A DNA stretch of 47,460 nt from Desulfuromonadaceae bacterium (GCA_028688955.1 JAQTXD010000019.1:1-47460); one strand, 5' to 3'; positions 1-9,728 are shown, numbered from the stretch's first letter. A program made the numbers and translations. Notes: generated by a model from the sequence alone, not told the origin.

Positions 1-543
1 GTACATGACGACGACCTCGCCACCGACCATCTTCCAGGTTGATTCCATCGTCACTGCATCCCCCTTCCCCACCCAACTGCGCCGCCCAATATTACGCACC
101 TTGTCGACAATCTGCCCTATGAAGCTGTCAACAGACGGTGTGCCATGCTCCTTGTATTTATTATCAAGTTGCTTCGCAATTGAATCGGCAAGTACTTCCA
201 TATCCGCCTTGTCAGATGACATCGGCAGATTAAGTGATACACGCAGCGAATGCAGAACCCGACTCTCAGGGGTAAAGGAAAAAAGTAGTTTGGCATCGTA
301 GCCCATGAGTTTAATGCTTCCCGTATAGTCGACTTTGACGGCAAGTTTATCCGGTTTTTTATCACCCAGTAACGAAAAGCTGCCTGCATCAAAGACTATA
401 TTGATACCCTTCGCTTTTCCTGTTTCGATAACGCTGTTCTCCTTCATTCCGGACTTCCAGACGTCAAATACGAACGCATGTACCGCAGAAGCACGTAAGA
501 AGAAAAAAACAACTACCAGTGAAACAGTTAATTTACATGTCAT
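1..543 (-). CDS. Exported hypothetical protein, C-terminus cut by window edge
   Basis: The reading frame stays open from an ATG at 543 to the left edge (181 codons), so the protein is partial. The first ~24 residues look like a signal peptide: a short basic start, a run of V/F/L and then an A-V-H-A cleavage-like motif, followed by FVFDVWKSGM. The remainder is a soluble, beta-rich-looking sequence with no motif I recognise. Its ATG overlaps the TGA of the upstream MscS-type gene (ATGA), which suggests translational coupling. The function is unknown; an envelope or periplasmic role is inferred only from the signal peptide. Confidence 0.7.
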   Translation of the reverse strand, partial: MTCKLTVSLVVVFFFLRASAVHAFVFDVWKSGMKENSVIETGKAKGINIVFDAGSFSLLGDKKPDKLAVKVDYTGSIKLMGYDAKLLFSFTPESRVLHSLRVSLNLPMSSDKADMEVLADSIAKQLDNKYKEHGTPSVDSFIGQIVDKVRNIGRRSWVGKGDAVTMESTWKMVGGEVVVMY

Positions 544-1463
544 ATTTTTTCTCCGGGATATGTTTTTCCTTCCTTAATATTGTCGTAAAACCGTTGGGTT
601 GGATATGCAAAGTCTATATCGCCGCATCCGGAAAATTCATTCAGGATTGCCTCCCAGATTTCCTCGCTGCTTTCGCGTCTCCGGCGTGGTTCGCAGAGAT
701 GCCGGATTGTCAGGAGCACCCCGCTCGCCTCGACGGATGTAATGACAGTTGATTCCAGCTGGGGAGTAATTATGACAAATTCCTTTGCCGATTCTTCCAG
801 TTTTCGTTCTGCAAGAGGGATCAGGTGGCTGGAATGAGATGTCGCAACATGCTGCAGGATACGCTTCGCTTTTTTCCAGTTACTTTCGAACGTGACAAGT
901 ACGGGGATTTCGTTCCAGATATAATCGAACCATCCCTTGGTATAGTTTATCTGCGGCTCGAGAAATACTCTGCCATTGGGGATATGCACAATTCTGCCGG
1001 TACTCTGATCGGCATTGACCCAACTGCCTATTTCCATGATGGTAAACTGAAAAACACGCAAATCAATCACATCTCCCGCGTGCACACCGATCTGAATACG
1101 GTCGCCTACTTCAAACGGGCGGCGCCAGATGATAAAAAACCATCCCGCCACATTTACCAGAGGATCTTTCATGGCAAAGGCAAGACCGGCGGAGACAAGT
1201 CCCAGGAAGGTGGTTACGGACTGAAACTCCTGCAGCCAAATCCGGCCAATCAGCAAACAGGCAATAACGGAGGTTACATAATTGGAAATTTTTTGCCAAT
1301 GATATCGGGTCCGTTGATTTTCGGAACGGCGCCAGACAGCCCGTAACACCAGACGGCGCAAAATCCAGAGTACCAGTACACTGGCCAGGGAGATAATAAG
1401 ATTTCTGTAGATTTCTAACGGAACACCGGTAGTTTTCTGCAGCCATTCGGTAAGTATATGCAT
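540..1463 (-). CDS. MscS-family mechanosensitive ion channel
   Basis: A 307-residue small-conductance mechanosensitive channel homologue acting in the inner membrane to release osmolytes on hypo-osmotic shock. Hydrophobic segments lie at about residues 20-40, 60-80 and 85-110. The last carries the Gly/Ala-rich pore-helix pattern (GLVSAGLAFAMKDPLVNVAG) and is followed by the beta domain (PFEVGDRIQIGVHAGDVIDL) and the hallmark IPNGRVF segment. It is the minimal three-helix type with a C-terminal vestibule domain (about 170-280). It is followed by an exported protein with a 4-base overlap. Confidence 0.88.
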   Translation of the reverse strand: MHILTEWLQKTTGVPLEIYRNLIISLASVLVLWILRRLVLRAVWRRSENQRTRYHWQKISNYVTSVIACLLIGRIWLQEFQSVTTFLGLVSAGLAFAMKDPLVNVAGWFFIIWRRPFEVGDRIQIGVHAGDVIDLRVFQFTIMEIGSWVNADQSTGRIVHIPNGRVFLEPQINYTKGWFDYIWNEIPVLVTFESNWKKAKRILQHVATSHSSHLIPLAERKLEESAKEFVIITPQLESTVITSVEASGVLLTIRHLCEPRRRRESSEEIWEAILNEFSGCGDIDFAYPTQRFYDNIKEGKTYPGEKI

Positions 1464-1520
1464 GGTCCATCTCCCTGATCACTCTGCGAAAACGGCTTCA
1501 CCTATTCCGGATACTGCTGG

Positions 1521-2351
1521 TTATTTACCTAAAGTCATAAACTCCACAGTATTCTTTCCTTTCTCCTTGGCGGCATACATCAACCTGTCAGCCGTCCCCA
1601 GCAGGGAATCATAGGTTTCATTGAGATCGACACAGGTCACGACACCGATGCTGGCGGTCACCTGCCAACCCGATTGACTGGTCATGATATCAAGAGCCTG
1701 AACCAGTTTACGAATCGCTTTGCGTACACTCTCCTCATCCGCTTCCGGAAAGCAGATAGCAAACTCGTCACCTCCAATACGACCGGGGATATCGGTGTTA
1801 CGTATGGCATTCCGCAATGTTTCACCGACATCCTGCAGAAGTTTGTCGCCACGGGTGTGCCCCTGGGAATCATTGATCTGCTTGAAATTGTCAAGATCTA
1901 CAAACGCCAGTGACAGCGGATGATTGTAGCGACGTGTCCGGTTCAGTTCTTCTTCCATCCGGTCACGAAAAGCCCCTTTGTTCAAAAGGCCGGTCAAGCT
2001 ATCAGTATCAGCCCTGAGAGCTTCCATCGCCAGTGCATGCTTCAATTTCCCCTGCAATGACACGGCATACGCGATCAGTACAAAAATACCGAATCGTGTA
2101 AATGCGTTCCAGGAGAAAATAACGTAACTATCTCCCGGTAATTTATGGAACTGGTTGACAACAATCCAGCTCACAGCGGCTCCACACGCGACAATCACCC
2201 CCTCGATCCTGCCGCAGTACCGGGAGGAGAGAAGAACCGGTACGGCGTACAACATCAGCATGGAAACCTGGGCGCCGGTCAGATGATCCATATAGCCTAT
2301 CAGTGCGGTACACAGCAGCGAAGCAGTGAACACAGCGTAATGTCCCGTCAT
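1521..2351 (-). CDS. Membrane-bound diguanylate cyclase (GGDEF)
   Basis: A 276-residue protein with about four hydrophobic segments in residues 5-100 (a MASE-like sensor region that I cannot assign) and a GGDEF domain from about residue 115 to the end. The domain is introduced by the DSLTGLLNKGAF motif. The active-site loop is GRIGGDEFAICFP, and the inhibitory I-site RxxD (RNTD) sits five residues before it, so it should make c-di-GMP from two GTP with product inhibition. It lies downstream of treS on the same strand. A Shine-Dalgarno match for the chosen ATG is weak. Confidence 0.88.
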   Translation of the reverse strand: MTGHYAVFTASLLCTALIGYMDHLTGAQVSMLMLYAVPVLLSSRYCGRIEGVIVACGAAVSWIVVNQFHKLPGDSYVIFSWNAFTRFGIFVLIAYAVSLQGKLKHALAMEALRADTDSLTGLLNKGAFRDRMEEELNRTRRYNHPLSLAFVDLDNFKQINDSQGHTRGDKLLQDVGETLRNAIRNTDIPGRIGGDEFAICFPEADEESVRKAIRKLVQALDIMTSQSGWQVTASIGVVTCVDLNETYDSLLGTADRLMYAAKEKGKNTVEFMTLGK

Positions 2352-2446
2352 GACACCCGTACCTCAAACATATCATTTCTCCCCAAGCCAATGAAGAACA
2401 TGCCGACTGTCAGGACAACGCCTCCGGTAAGAATAACAGCTGTCAA
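2348..2446 (-). CDS. Possible small membrane peptide between treS and the cyclase
   Basis: A 32-codon frame starting with TTG that overlaps the treS TGA and ends in a TGA overlapping the ATG of the cyclase (ATGA). It encodes a hydrophobic stretch (LTAVILTGGVVLTVGMFFIG) and then a short polar tail. The tight overlaps at both ends and the membrane-like composition are the only support. There is no good ribosome binding site, so this may be chance. Confidence 0.25.
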   Translation of the reverse strand: MTAVILTGGVVLTVGMFFIGLGRNDMFEVRVS

Positions 2447-5400
2447 GATGCCAACGGCTGCGCGGAGCGAAGCTCTTTCAGCAGCATTTCAATACCTCTC
2501 AAGGTAAGATCGATACCGGCCGGACGACTGTGCAACTCGTAGCCAAGCTCGTGGATCATTTTATCAAAAAGGAAGCAGCGCAGCATAATGGAAAGTTCAT
2601 CTCTGTTCGCAGGCACCAGCGGCGAATTTTTCATGGCATGCAGATATGCCTTCAAATACGAACCACCGACGTAAACATACCAGGCCTCAAGCCAAGGATC
2701 GAGGAGAGGAAGGTCGTCGGGGTGGCTGGAGCAGTGGTGAACCAGTGTCGACATGGCGGCATAGTGAAACGAGTGTATCATGCCGGCAACATCCCGTAGA
2801 GGCGAGCGCTTCAGGCGTCGTTCGCTCAGAAAATGAACTGGTTCTCCCTCAAAATCGATAAAAACAAAATCCTTGCCGGTAAAAAGAGCCTGCCCTAAAT
2901 GCAGGTCGCCATGGATTCGGCATTTCATGGCGGAGATTTTTCGTCCGGTAATTTTTTGCAGACAGGCAATAATTTCCTTTTCAGCCATGAGTACTCGAGT
3001 GGCCCGGCGCTGAATGTTATCGGGCAGTCGCTCGACATGTGCCGACAACGCCTGAAAAGTTCTTCGCACATTACCGCGCATTGACTGAAAAATAGATCGC
3101 TGATAGAGGGTCGAAAATTCTTCCATATTCCAGTTGCTGTCTGCAGAACCTGATGCGAGTGTCCGGTGCATTTCTGCAGTGCGACGTCCAAGCAGCAGGG
3201 CCATTTCCAGATGCAGTCCACGGACAAGTTCTCGAAACTGGTCGGGAATTCCGCTTTCACCGACTCCCAGAATAGTTGGCAGCGGCGCCGGAAGTTTTTC
3301 AAATTCGTGTTTATGAGACAGCAGATATTCCATAAACTGCGTGAGACTGGTCAGGGTGTTCCGCCAGGCATCGCCATGGGAGGAAACATGATTTTGCAGA
3401 ACGCCGATATCGTACACCTTATTGCTGCCGGTACGGTATTCAATTTTTCCCGCATATGAAGGCGAGTTGTGGAACCTGCCGGCCAGAAAACGAAGAATTT
3501 CCGGCTCCGGATTGATCCCGTCCTCCAGCTTACGATACATTTTAAAGAGCAAACGATCGCCATAGAGAATACTGCTGTTGTTCTGTTCTACCGATGCAAC
3601 CCTGCTGGGAAACAGCTCTGTCCGTGGTGGTGAGTTTTTCGTCACACCACTCCCGCGCAGACCGACCAACTGGGAACCATTATCGCAGTGGACTCGAGTC
3701 CGTCCGCTTATCAGATTAAAGAGAAGTGTCCGAAAATCCTCGAAATAAATCGCATCGCACAGTACACCCTCTCCATCACCGAGAGACAGCGCTGCTATCG
3801 TTGCCAGCGGGTGCCGCTCCGTCATGGCGTGCAACTGTTCGGTGGTAATCCAGGTCATCGGAATCTGATACACCTCGGGATTCCAGTCCGTATAGGTAAC
3901 TTTGATAAACACCAGCAGGAACAGAGTGTCTTCCTGTCTCAACTGACAGCTGTCGATTATGCTGATTTGCCTGATAACCCGCCCTTTCCCGAAAAACCAG
4001 AACACCCGCTGCAGATAACGAGGCATAATGTCGTTACATAATCGCTCTCCCGTTTTACCTGTCAGCACGTCCCACCACGGATGCCCTTCTCGCAGTTTAA
4101 GCTTCATGCATTCATCATCACAAGGTTCAGCCTGGGCCTCGGTGGTACGCAACACAAACCAGAAATAGTCATACTGACCCATAGTAAAGTGATAGCGATT
4201 TCCCTGGATAATCGGAAAACGGTTGCGACTGAAGACCTCCTCGGGGATCAGACCGGAATAACGAGAAAGATCGACACCGATCGTCTGGGCAAATCGGGAG
4301 AGATTGATGACAACTAGAAGTTTTTCGTCTTTATAACTGCGAATAAAAGTCAGTACTTTGGGGTTATCAGACGGCAGCATCTCCAGGCTGCCACAACCAA
4401 AGGCCTTGAAACGTTTGCGCATGGCGATTGTACGACGCATCCACCAGAGCAGGGACGAGGAATTGCGTTCCTGATTCTCTACGTTAATAGATTCGTAGTG
4501 ATATTCAGCATCGATGATAACAGGCAAAAACAGCCTTTGGGGGCTTGACGTCGAAAACCCGGCATTTCTGTCCGGATTCCACTGCATCGGGGTACGTACT
4601 CCATTCCGGTCGCCCAGAAAGTAGTTGTCACCCATACCGATCTCGTCACCGTAGTAGATTATCGGCGTTCCCGGCAGGGAGAACAGCAGCATGTTCATCA
4701 GTTCGATTTTGCGGCGGTTATTGCCCATCAATGGAGCCAGCCGCCGGCGGATGCCAAGATTGATACGCGCACGAGGGTCGGTTGCGTAGACCCGATACAT
4801 GTAGTCCCGTTCCTCATCGGTTACCATTTCCAGGGTGAGCTCATCATGGTTACGCAGGAAGATGGCCCATTGGCACCCCTCCGGAATGGTCGGGGTCTGG
4901 TCAAGGATATCTACGATCGGGAAGCGGTCTTCCATCTCAATTGCCATGAACATGCGTGGCATCAGCGGAAAATGAAAGGCCATATTGCTTTCGTTGCCGT
5001 CACCGAAATAAGCTGCGGCGTCCTCCGGCCACTGGTTCGCCTCGGAAAGCAATATGCGGTTCTTGAATGAGCTGTCCAGATGAGAGCGCAGTTTTTTGAG
5101 AAAATTATGGGTTTCGGGAAGGTTCTCGCAATTGCTCCCTTCCCGTTCGAACAGGTAGGGGACGGCATCGAGACGAACGCCATCAACTCCCATCCGCATC
5201 CAGAAATCAATCACCCGCAGCATCTCCGACTGCACCCGTGAATTGTCAAAATTGAGATCTGGCTGGTGGGAATAGAAGCGATGCCAGTAATAGGACTTGG
5301 CAACGGGATCCCAACTCCAGTTTGAGGTTTCGAAGTCCTGAAAAATGATGCGTGCTTCACGGTATTTTTCCGGTGTGTCACTCCAGACATAGTAGTCCCG

Positions 5401-5796
5401 ATGTACGGAACCGGACTTTGCAAGCCGGGCGCGCTGGAACCAGGGATGCTGATCCGAGGTGTGGTTGAGAACCAGTTCCGTTATCACGCGAATACCGCGA
5501 CTGTGGGCAGAGCGGAGCAGCTGCCTGAACTCACGAAGGGTGTTGTAGCCCGGGTTGACACTATAGTAATCGGAGATGTCGTAGCCGTCATCCCGTTGCG
5601 GAGAGGGGTAAAACGGTAGCAGCCAGACCGCCGTGATACCGAGCTGCTGCAGATAGTCAAGCTTACCGATCAAGCCGATAAAATCACCGGTTCCGTCAGC
5701 ATTTGAGTCGGCAAATGCCTTAATATGAACCTGGTAAATAACCGCATCACGATACCAGAAAGGGTTATCCTCGAGAGTCGAAACTTCTTTGCGCAT
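2443..5796 (-). CDS. treS: Trehalose synthase / maltokinase fusion protein
   Basis: An 1117-residue fusion. Residues ~10-560 are a GH13 trehalose synthase that interconverts maltose and trehalose. The catalytic triad is visible: nucleophile Asp210 in GVDGVRLDAVPYL, acid/base Glu252 in LLSEANQ, and Asp318 in FLRNHDEL. Residues ~680-1117 form a maltokinase domain with the phosphotransferase motifs HGDLHLGQ (Asp964) and FIDFEGEP (Asp981), which makes maltose 1-phosphate from maltose and ATP for the GlgE route or glycogen metabolism. GAAAACGG-type purine-rich sequence precedes the ATG inside malQ, which overlaps by 32 bases. Fusions of this kind are known in proteobacteria. Together with malQ it forms a maltose/trehalose/alpha-glucan operon. 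Confidence 0.95.
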   Translation of the reverse strand: MRKEVSTLEDNPFWYRDAVIYQVHIKAFADSNADGTGDFIGLIGKLDYLQQLGITAVWLLPFYPSPQRDDGYDISDYYSVNPGYNTLREFRQLLRSAHSRGIRVITELVLNHTSDQHPWFQRARLAKSGSVHRDYYVWSDTPEKYREARIIFQDFETSNWSWDPVAKSYYWHRFYSHQPDLNFDNSRVQSEMLRVIDFWMRMGVDGVRLDAVPYLFEREGSNCENLPETHNFLKKLRSHLDSSFKNRILLSEANQWPEDAAAYFGDGNESNMAFHFPLMPRMFMAIEMEDRFPIVDILDQTPTIPEGCQWAIFLRNHDELTLEMVTDEERDYMYRVYATDPRARINLGIRRRLAPLMGNNRRKIELMNMLLFSLPGTPIIYYGDEIGMGDNYFLGDRNGVRTPMQWNPDRNAGFSTSSPQRLFLPVIIDAEYHYESINVENQERNSSSLLWWMRRTIAMRKRFKAFGCGSLEMLPSDNPKVLTFIRSYKDEKLLVVINLSRFAQTIGVDLSRYSGLIPEEVFSRNRFPIIQGNRYHFTMGQYDYFWFVLRTTEAQAEPCDDECMKLKLREGHPWWDVLTGKTGERLCNDIMPRYLQRVFWFFGKGRVIRQISIIDSCQLRQEDTLFLLVFIKVTYTDWNPEVYQIPMTWITTEQLHAMTERHPLATIAALSLGDGEGVLCDAIYFEDFRTLLFNLISGRTRVHCDNGSQLVGLRGSGVTKNSPPRTELFPSRVASVEQNNSSILYGDRLLFKMYRKLEDGINPEPEILRFLAGRFHNSPSYAGKIEYRTGSNKVYDIGVLQNHVSSHGDAWRNTLTSLTQFMEYLLSHKHEFEKLPAPLPTILGVGESGIPDQFRELVRGLHLEMALLLGRRTAEMHRTLASGSADSNWNMEEFSTLYQRSIFQSMRGNVRRTFQALSAHVERLPDNIQRRATRVLMAEKEIIACLQKITGRKISAMKCRIHGDLHLGQALFTGKDFVFIDFEGEPVHFLSERRLKRSPLRDVAGMIHSFHYAAMSTLVHHCSSHPDDLPLLDPWLEAWYVYVGGSYLKAYLHAMKNSPLVPANRDELSIMLRCFLFDKMIHELGYELHSRPAGIDLTLRGIEMLLKELRSAQPLAS

Positions 5797-7288
5797 AGCC
5801 GTTTTCCCCGTATGAGACTCTGTCGTAACGCTTCACCTGACTCAGCACGTATGTTGCCAGGCCCTCTGGAATCATGTCCCAGGTAAAGCGCCATTCCCAG
5901 TTACCGAATGGCGTTCCGGGAACATTCATGCGCGCTTCACTGCCGAGTTTTAATATGTCCTGTAACGGAATTATTACCGTATTGGCAACTGACATCAGCG
6001 CAGCACGAACCAGGTTGCCCGCACCATCATCACCGTCACAACCGAGGTATGCATGCATTTCGGCGCGCACGTCATCCGATGCAGCGAGATACCACCCCTG
6101 GGTCGTGTTGTTGTCATGTGTACCGGTATAGACAACTCCGTGCCTGACATGATTATGCGGAAGATTGGCCGGATCATGATCAAATGCGAATTGAAGAATC
6201 TTCATTCCGGGGAAGTTGTAACGATCACGAAGCGCCAATACTTCCTGAGTAATGACCCCCAAATCCTCTGCAATTACAGCAAGAGGTCCAAGAGCAGCAG
6301 AGAGTGCATCAAAGAGTTCCTCCCCCGCCCCCGGCACCCACTCACCAGTTTGTGCCGTCTGCCCGTCTGCTGGTATATGCCATGCGGCCTCAAAACCGCG
6401 AAAGTGATCAACCCGGACAAGGTCAAAAAGTTTGAACGTTGCCGAAAAGCGATCAATCCACCATTGATATCCGGAGCGTTTCAACGCTCTCCAATCATAG
6501 AGCGGGTTGCCCCACAACTGCCCTGTTGCACTGAAGTAGTCAGGTGGCACCCCGGCCACAAAGGTAGATTTACCATTCTCATCCAGGAGATAATTATCCC
6601 GGTTACCCCAGACATCGGCAGAGTCATAGGCAACAAAGATCGGGATATCGCCGATAACCGAGATATTCCTCTGATTGGCATAGCTGCGCAGTTCCTGCCA
6701 TTGCCGGGCAAATTGCCACTGTAAATATTTCTGGATCGCAATTTCCGTCTCAAGCTCAAGCGACAGTTTACGACGCATGTCAGTCGTCGGTCGTGCCGCA
6801 TCACCGGGCCAAAGATTCCAGCTGTTTCCATGGTATCGACGTTTGAGAGCCATGAAGAGTGCATAATTATGCAGCCATGGCGTTGATTCGCAAAAGTCAC
6901 AAAATTCATTGAAACGGGAACTGTTGATCCTGTTCAGGAATTGTGAGGCAGCCTGGTAAAGTAACGCCATTTTTTGTTCGGTAACCGCGGCAAAATCGAC
7001 ATATTTTTCCGGGTAATTGTCAGCGCGCCTATCAGGAGAAAGGTCTCCTTCATGAATAATCCGCTCCAGATCTATCAAAAGAGGATTACCGCCAAAAGCT
7101 GTAAATGCAGAATAGGGAGAGTTGCCGCAGGCAGGCGGTGTCAACGGGAGCACCTGCCAGTATGACATCCCCATCGCATGCAGCAGATCAATATAACGTC
7201 GGGCATCTGATCCCAGCGTACCTATCCCGCCGGACCCCGGCAGAGAAGACGGATGCAGCAATATTCCACAGCCACGTTTATCCAGCAT
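5765..7288 (-). CDS. malQ: 4-alpha-glucanotransferase (amylomaltase)
   Basis: A 507-residue GH77 enzyme that transfers alpha-1,4-glucan segments (disproportionation) in the cytoplasm. It begins with the usual LHPSSLPGSGGIGTLG segment. Motifs include GDIPIFVAYDSADVW, the nucleophile region VRVDHFRGFEAAW, the acid/base region IAEDLGVI and the third carboxylate in YTGTHDNNTTQGW. The length is normal for the short (about 500-residue) type. AGGAG lies about seven bases before the ATG. Its 3' end overlaps treS, and the position 17 bases after the treY relic shows it was once part of a larger treZ-treY-malQ-treS cluster. Confidence 0.95.
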   Translation of the reverse strand: MLDKRGCGILLHPSSLPGSGGIGTLGSDARRYIDLLHAMGMSYWQVLPLTPPACGNSPYSAFTAFGGNPLLIDLERIIHEGDLSPDRRADNYPEKYVDFAAVTEQKMALLYQAASQFLNRINSSRFNEFCDFCESTPWLHNYALFMALKRRYHGNSWNLWPGDAARPTTDMRRKLSLELETEIAIQKYLQWQFARQWQELRSYANQRNISVIGDIPIFVAYDSADVWGNRDNYLLDENGKSTFVAGVPPDYFSATGQLWGNPLYDWRALKRSGYQWWIDRFSATFKLFDLVRVDHFRGFEAAWHIPADGQTAQTGEWVPGAGEELFDALSAALGPLAVIAEDLGVITQEVLALRDRYNFPGMKILQFAFDHDPANLPHNHVRHGVVYTGTHDNNTTQGWYLAASDDVRAEMHAYLGCDGDDGAGNLVRAALMSVANTVIIPLQDILKLGSEARMNVPGTPFGNWEWRFTWDMIPEGLATYVLSQVKRYDRVSYGENGYAQRSFDSRG

Positions 7289-7304
7289 CAGAGCTCCTCT
7301 TGTT

Positions 7305-7907
7305 TCATGTTATAGAACCGTCAATAAGTTCCAGCACAGCAACGGGAAACACCGAAAGAATGTCTGAAAGTGAAAGACGTAATTGTTACATATGTTACGG
7401 GCGGCGGTCGATTTCTGGAATGAAGCAAAATCATGCAAAAAAGAATCAGGCGCAGTATCCTTCAGTATTGTGTCAATAAAATACATTACTGCGTCTTCAC
7501 GAAGTAAGTAAGGGCTGATCCAGTTGGTATGCACTGTGGCCTCAGGCATGGCTTTCAGCATGTACTCCTTGATGCGGGTACGAAATTCGGAGAATTCTTC
7601 ATCCGTGGTGCTGCAGAACGGCCAGCTAGCGACTAACGTCTGGTAGAACAGGTACGCTTCATTGCGGCTCGGTGCCGGCCTGCCGTCGACGATCATCTTC
7701 AGTTTCCGGTTCTGCCTCCCCCGGCGGAAGAGGCATTCCCGCCACTGATCAGAGATTTCCGAGAGCACGTTGATTCTGGCGCGCACATCCTCGCTCCGTT
7801 TGGTGTCATGGGTTGACGTTGCCAGCATATCCATAGGGGAGCCCAGACTTTGAAGAAAGATGCCCCAGCTTCGGAAATGGCACCTGTATCAAGTAAAAAG
7901 TATCCAC
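7305..7907 (-). pseudogene. treY: Collapsed treZ-treY relic (malto-oligosyltrehalose pathway)
   Basis: Three pieces are visible. First, from a GTG at 7907 behind GGTGGAGG, a TreZ-like N-terminus can be read if a 14-base insert flanked by GATAC repeats is ignored (VDTGAISEAGASFFKVWAPL); FKVWAP is typical of TreZ/GlgB CBM48 starts. Second, at ~7834-7415, the C-terminal core of maltooligosyl trehalose synthase TreY (LATSTHDTKRSEDVRARINV, VDGRPAPSRNEAYLFYQTL, EYMLKAMPEATVHTNW) is in a different frame. Third, after a further deletion, a frame ending in the TGA at 7305-7307 gives LSLSDILSVFPVAVLEL, matching the usual TreY C-terminus. A 174-residue frame (7310-7834) survives but lacks most of TreY and cannot be active. 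The TreY assignment is strong and the TreZ assignment is moderate. Confidence 0.78.
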
Positions 7908-7934
7908 AGGGCCTCCACCTCGGTATTTTTATGC

Positions 7935-7940
7935 ATTATA
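7935..7940 (-). promoter_or_regulatory. Possible -10 element upstream of the treZ-treY relic
   Basis: A perfect TATAAT on the minus strand stands about 30 bases before the relic GTG at 7907. No convincing -35 hexamer is spaced 16-18 bases upstream. It could still drive malQ-treS through the relic. Confidence 0.25.
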
Positions 7941-7976
7941 ACGACGACCTACAATGTATCCGGATATTGTACCGTT

Positions 7977-9611
7977 TTAAAACGTTGCATGTTCCTCCAC
8001 TATTTTAATTCGCCAGGTGGTCCCGGAAGCCTTGAATACAAGCAATCCAGCGGGTACGGCACCTTCTTTTTCCAGATACTTTTTCAGAACATGTGCTTTT
8101 TTCAGGTTGAGAGCAGTCATTGAACGGTTTCCCCGCGGATAGTAAACCACCAGCCGCAGGGGAAGATTTTTACGCGCGAGATCCTTGAGTACCGTCAACT
8201 CTTTTTTGCCGGCGTCATCCGGGATACCGTTCTCATCGAGATTCAGGTCAGCAAAGAGTGGAGCGGTTTCTGCCTGCAACATGACTGGATAATCAAGTTT
8301 TTTTTCAACCGCAATTGCAAGCCAGCGCTGTTCCTGGTCGCTTAAACCAAAATCACGGCCAACTTTCAGCTGAATGGTTACCGGTCCGGCACCGTCGCTG
8401 AAGGTAACGCCACAGTTTTTGACCGGCCAGGGGGCAAGAAACGTTCCCGCTTCGCTACAGGCTTCTTTGATCATTCCCAGAGTCTTGCCGCGCAAAGTTG
8501 CAAGTGTTTCTCTGGGGGGTGGCGGAAGGGAAATGATGCTTTTTGTCAGCGATGCTTCCGAAGCTTTGATCGCTCCTACTTTGACGATGATCTGTTCAAG
8601 TTCCAGCTTGACGGAATGTTTAGTCGTCAAAGCCAGATCTTTTTTCAGCCTGGTTTCAGTTGCGGCGTCTATTCCGGCAACAGTATTCACGGATGCCAGC
8701 ACTTTTACATCATTGCCCTCCCGGCTAACCGAAAACCCGGTCAGACGTGAGTTTCCCTCCGAATTTAAATGACTGTTGAGAGTCTGCTCTATCCGCTTGG
8801 AAAGATTCAGTCTGCGAACATCGTTAACCAACGTGACAATCAGCGGGATGGATATCACCGACAGAGTAACTGCGAGTATTTTCACTCTGAGCTTTAGCGG
8901 GTAGCTGTTTTCTTCAACCATTGAAGAGCGGAAACGCAGCAGCATAAAAACGATGTCGGAACTGATAACAATTGCGACAAGGTTGGTAAAAAAGAGGAGA
9001 AACCCACCCATGGCCATGGAGAGTTGCAGGGTACCGACACCATACCCGACAACGCTGAGTGGGGGAATAACGGCCGTGGCAATTGCTATTCCGGCAGTGG
9101 TAAACAGATAGTTTTTTCGGGTGCAGAGTGCAATAGCACCGATAGCTCCGGCAAAAATAGCCACAAGCAGGTCATAGATGTTCGGGTGGGTACGGGCAAG
9201 GATTTCAGGAGTTGCTTCCTTGAGAGGTGAAAATACCGTAAAAATAGCAGCAACAATCACTGTAAGCAGAACACTGGCACCAATAATTCTTGCTGCTTTG
9301 CGGGCTAACGTCAGATGGCCCATGGCAAAGGAAAGACCCAGTGAAAAGATGGGCCCCATAAGTGGCGAAATGAGCATCGCTCCGATTACTACCGCTACGC
9401 TGTTGGAAAGCAGACCCAGCAGTGCGATCAGATTGGCAAAGATCAACGCCCCCACATAACTTCCCGACAGTTCGGTTCGTTCATACAGCTCTTTAATAAC
9501 TTCCTTGTGCTGTACATCGGACGACTTCCTGTCGAGGTACTGGCCAATTGCCAGACACAACTTGTGAAGTACGTTCCGCAGTGGAGTCCGATCAGGTGTA
9601 GATATCGACAT
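7977..9611 (-). CDS. DUF389 family membrane protein
   Basis: A 544-residue protein with a DUF389 membrane domain at about residues 40-230. It contains the conserved IGAMLISPLMGPIFSLGLSF segment and further helices with GIAIATAVIPPLSVVGYG, and one more hydrophobic helix lies near 255-275. A periplasmic or soluble C-terminal half (about 275-540) follows, containing a Pro-rich stretch (LPPPPRE) and ending in a region resembling the OmpA-like tail seen in long DUF389 proteins. The biochemical role of this family is not established. AAAGGAG precedes the ATG by about six bases. It stands alone, with a short gap on each side. Confidence 0.85.
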   Translation of the reverse strand: MSISTPDRTPLRNVLHKLCLAIGQYLDRKSSDVQHKEVIKELYERTELSGSYVGALIFANLIALLGLLSNSVAVVIGAMLISPLMGPIFSLGLSFAMGHLTLARKAARIIGASVLLTVIVAAIFTVFSPLKEATPEILARTHPNIYDLLVAIFAGAIGAIALCTRKNYLFTTAGIAIATAVIPPLSVVGYGVGTLQLSMAMGGFLLFFTNLVAIVISSDIVFMLLRFRSSMVEENSYPLKLRVKILAVTLSVISIPLIVTLVNDVRRLNLSKRIEQTLNSHLNSEGNSRLTGFSVSREGNDVKVLASVNTVAGIDAATETRLKKDLALTTKHSVKLELEQIIVKVGAIKASEASLTKSIISLPPPPRETLATLRGKTLGMIKEACSEAGTFLAPWPVKNCGVTFSDGAGPVTIQLKVGRDFGLSDQEQRWLAIAVEKKLDYPVMLQAETAPLFADLNLDENGIPDDAGKKELTVLKDLARKNLPLRLVVYYPRGNRSMTALNLKKAHVLKKYLEKEGAVPAGLLVFKASGTTWRIKIVEEHATF

Positions 9612-9728
9612 ACGACTCCTTTTGTTACGGAATTGAATCGATTAAACTCATTTTTCCGGACTCGCTGATCAAAACATGTCTGTATGGATGCTGAATTATA
9701 CTGTTGTTCCTTCCACGACTGCAACTAC

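Noticed and set aside
825..1346. 173-codon plus-strand frame
   Set aside because: Antisense to the MscS-type gene, whose motifs are clear; composition is a shadow.
6053..6724. 223-codon plus-strand frame
   Set aside because: Antisense to malQ, whose catalytic motifs are all present.
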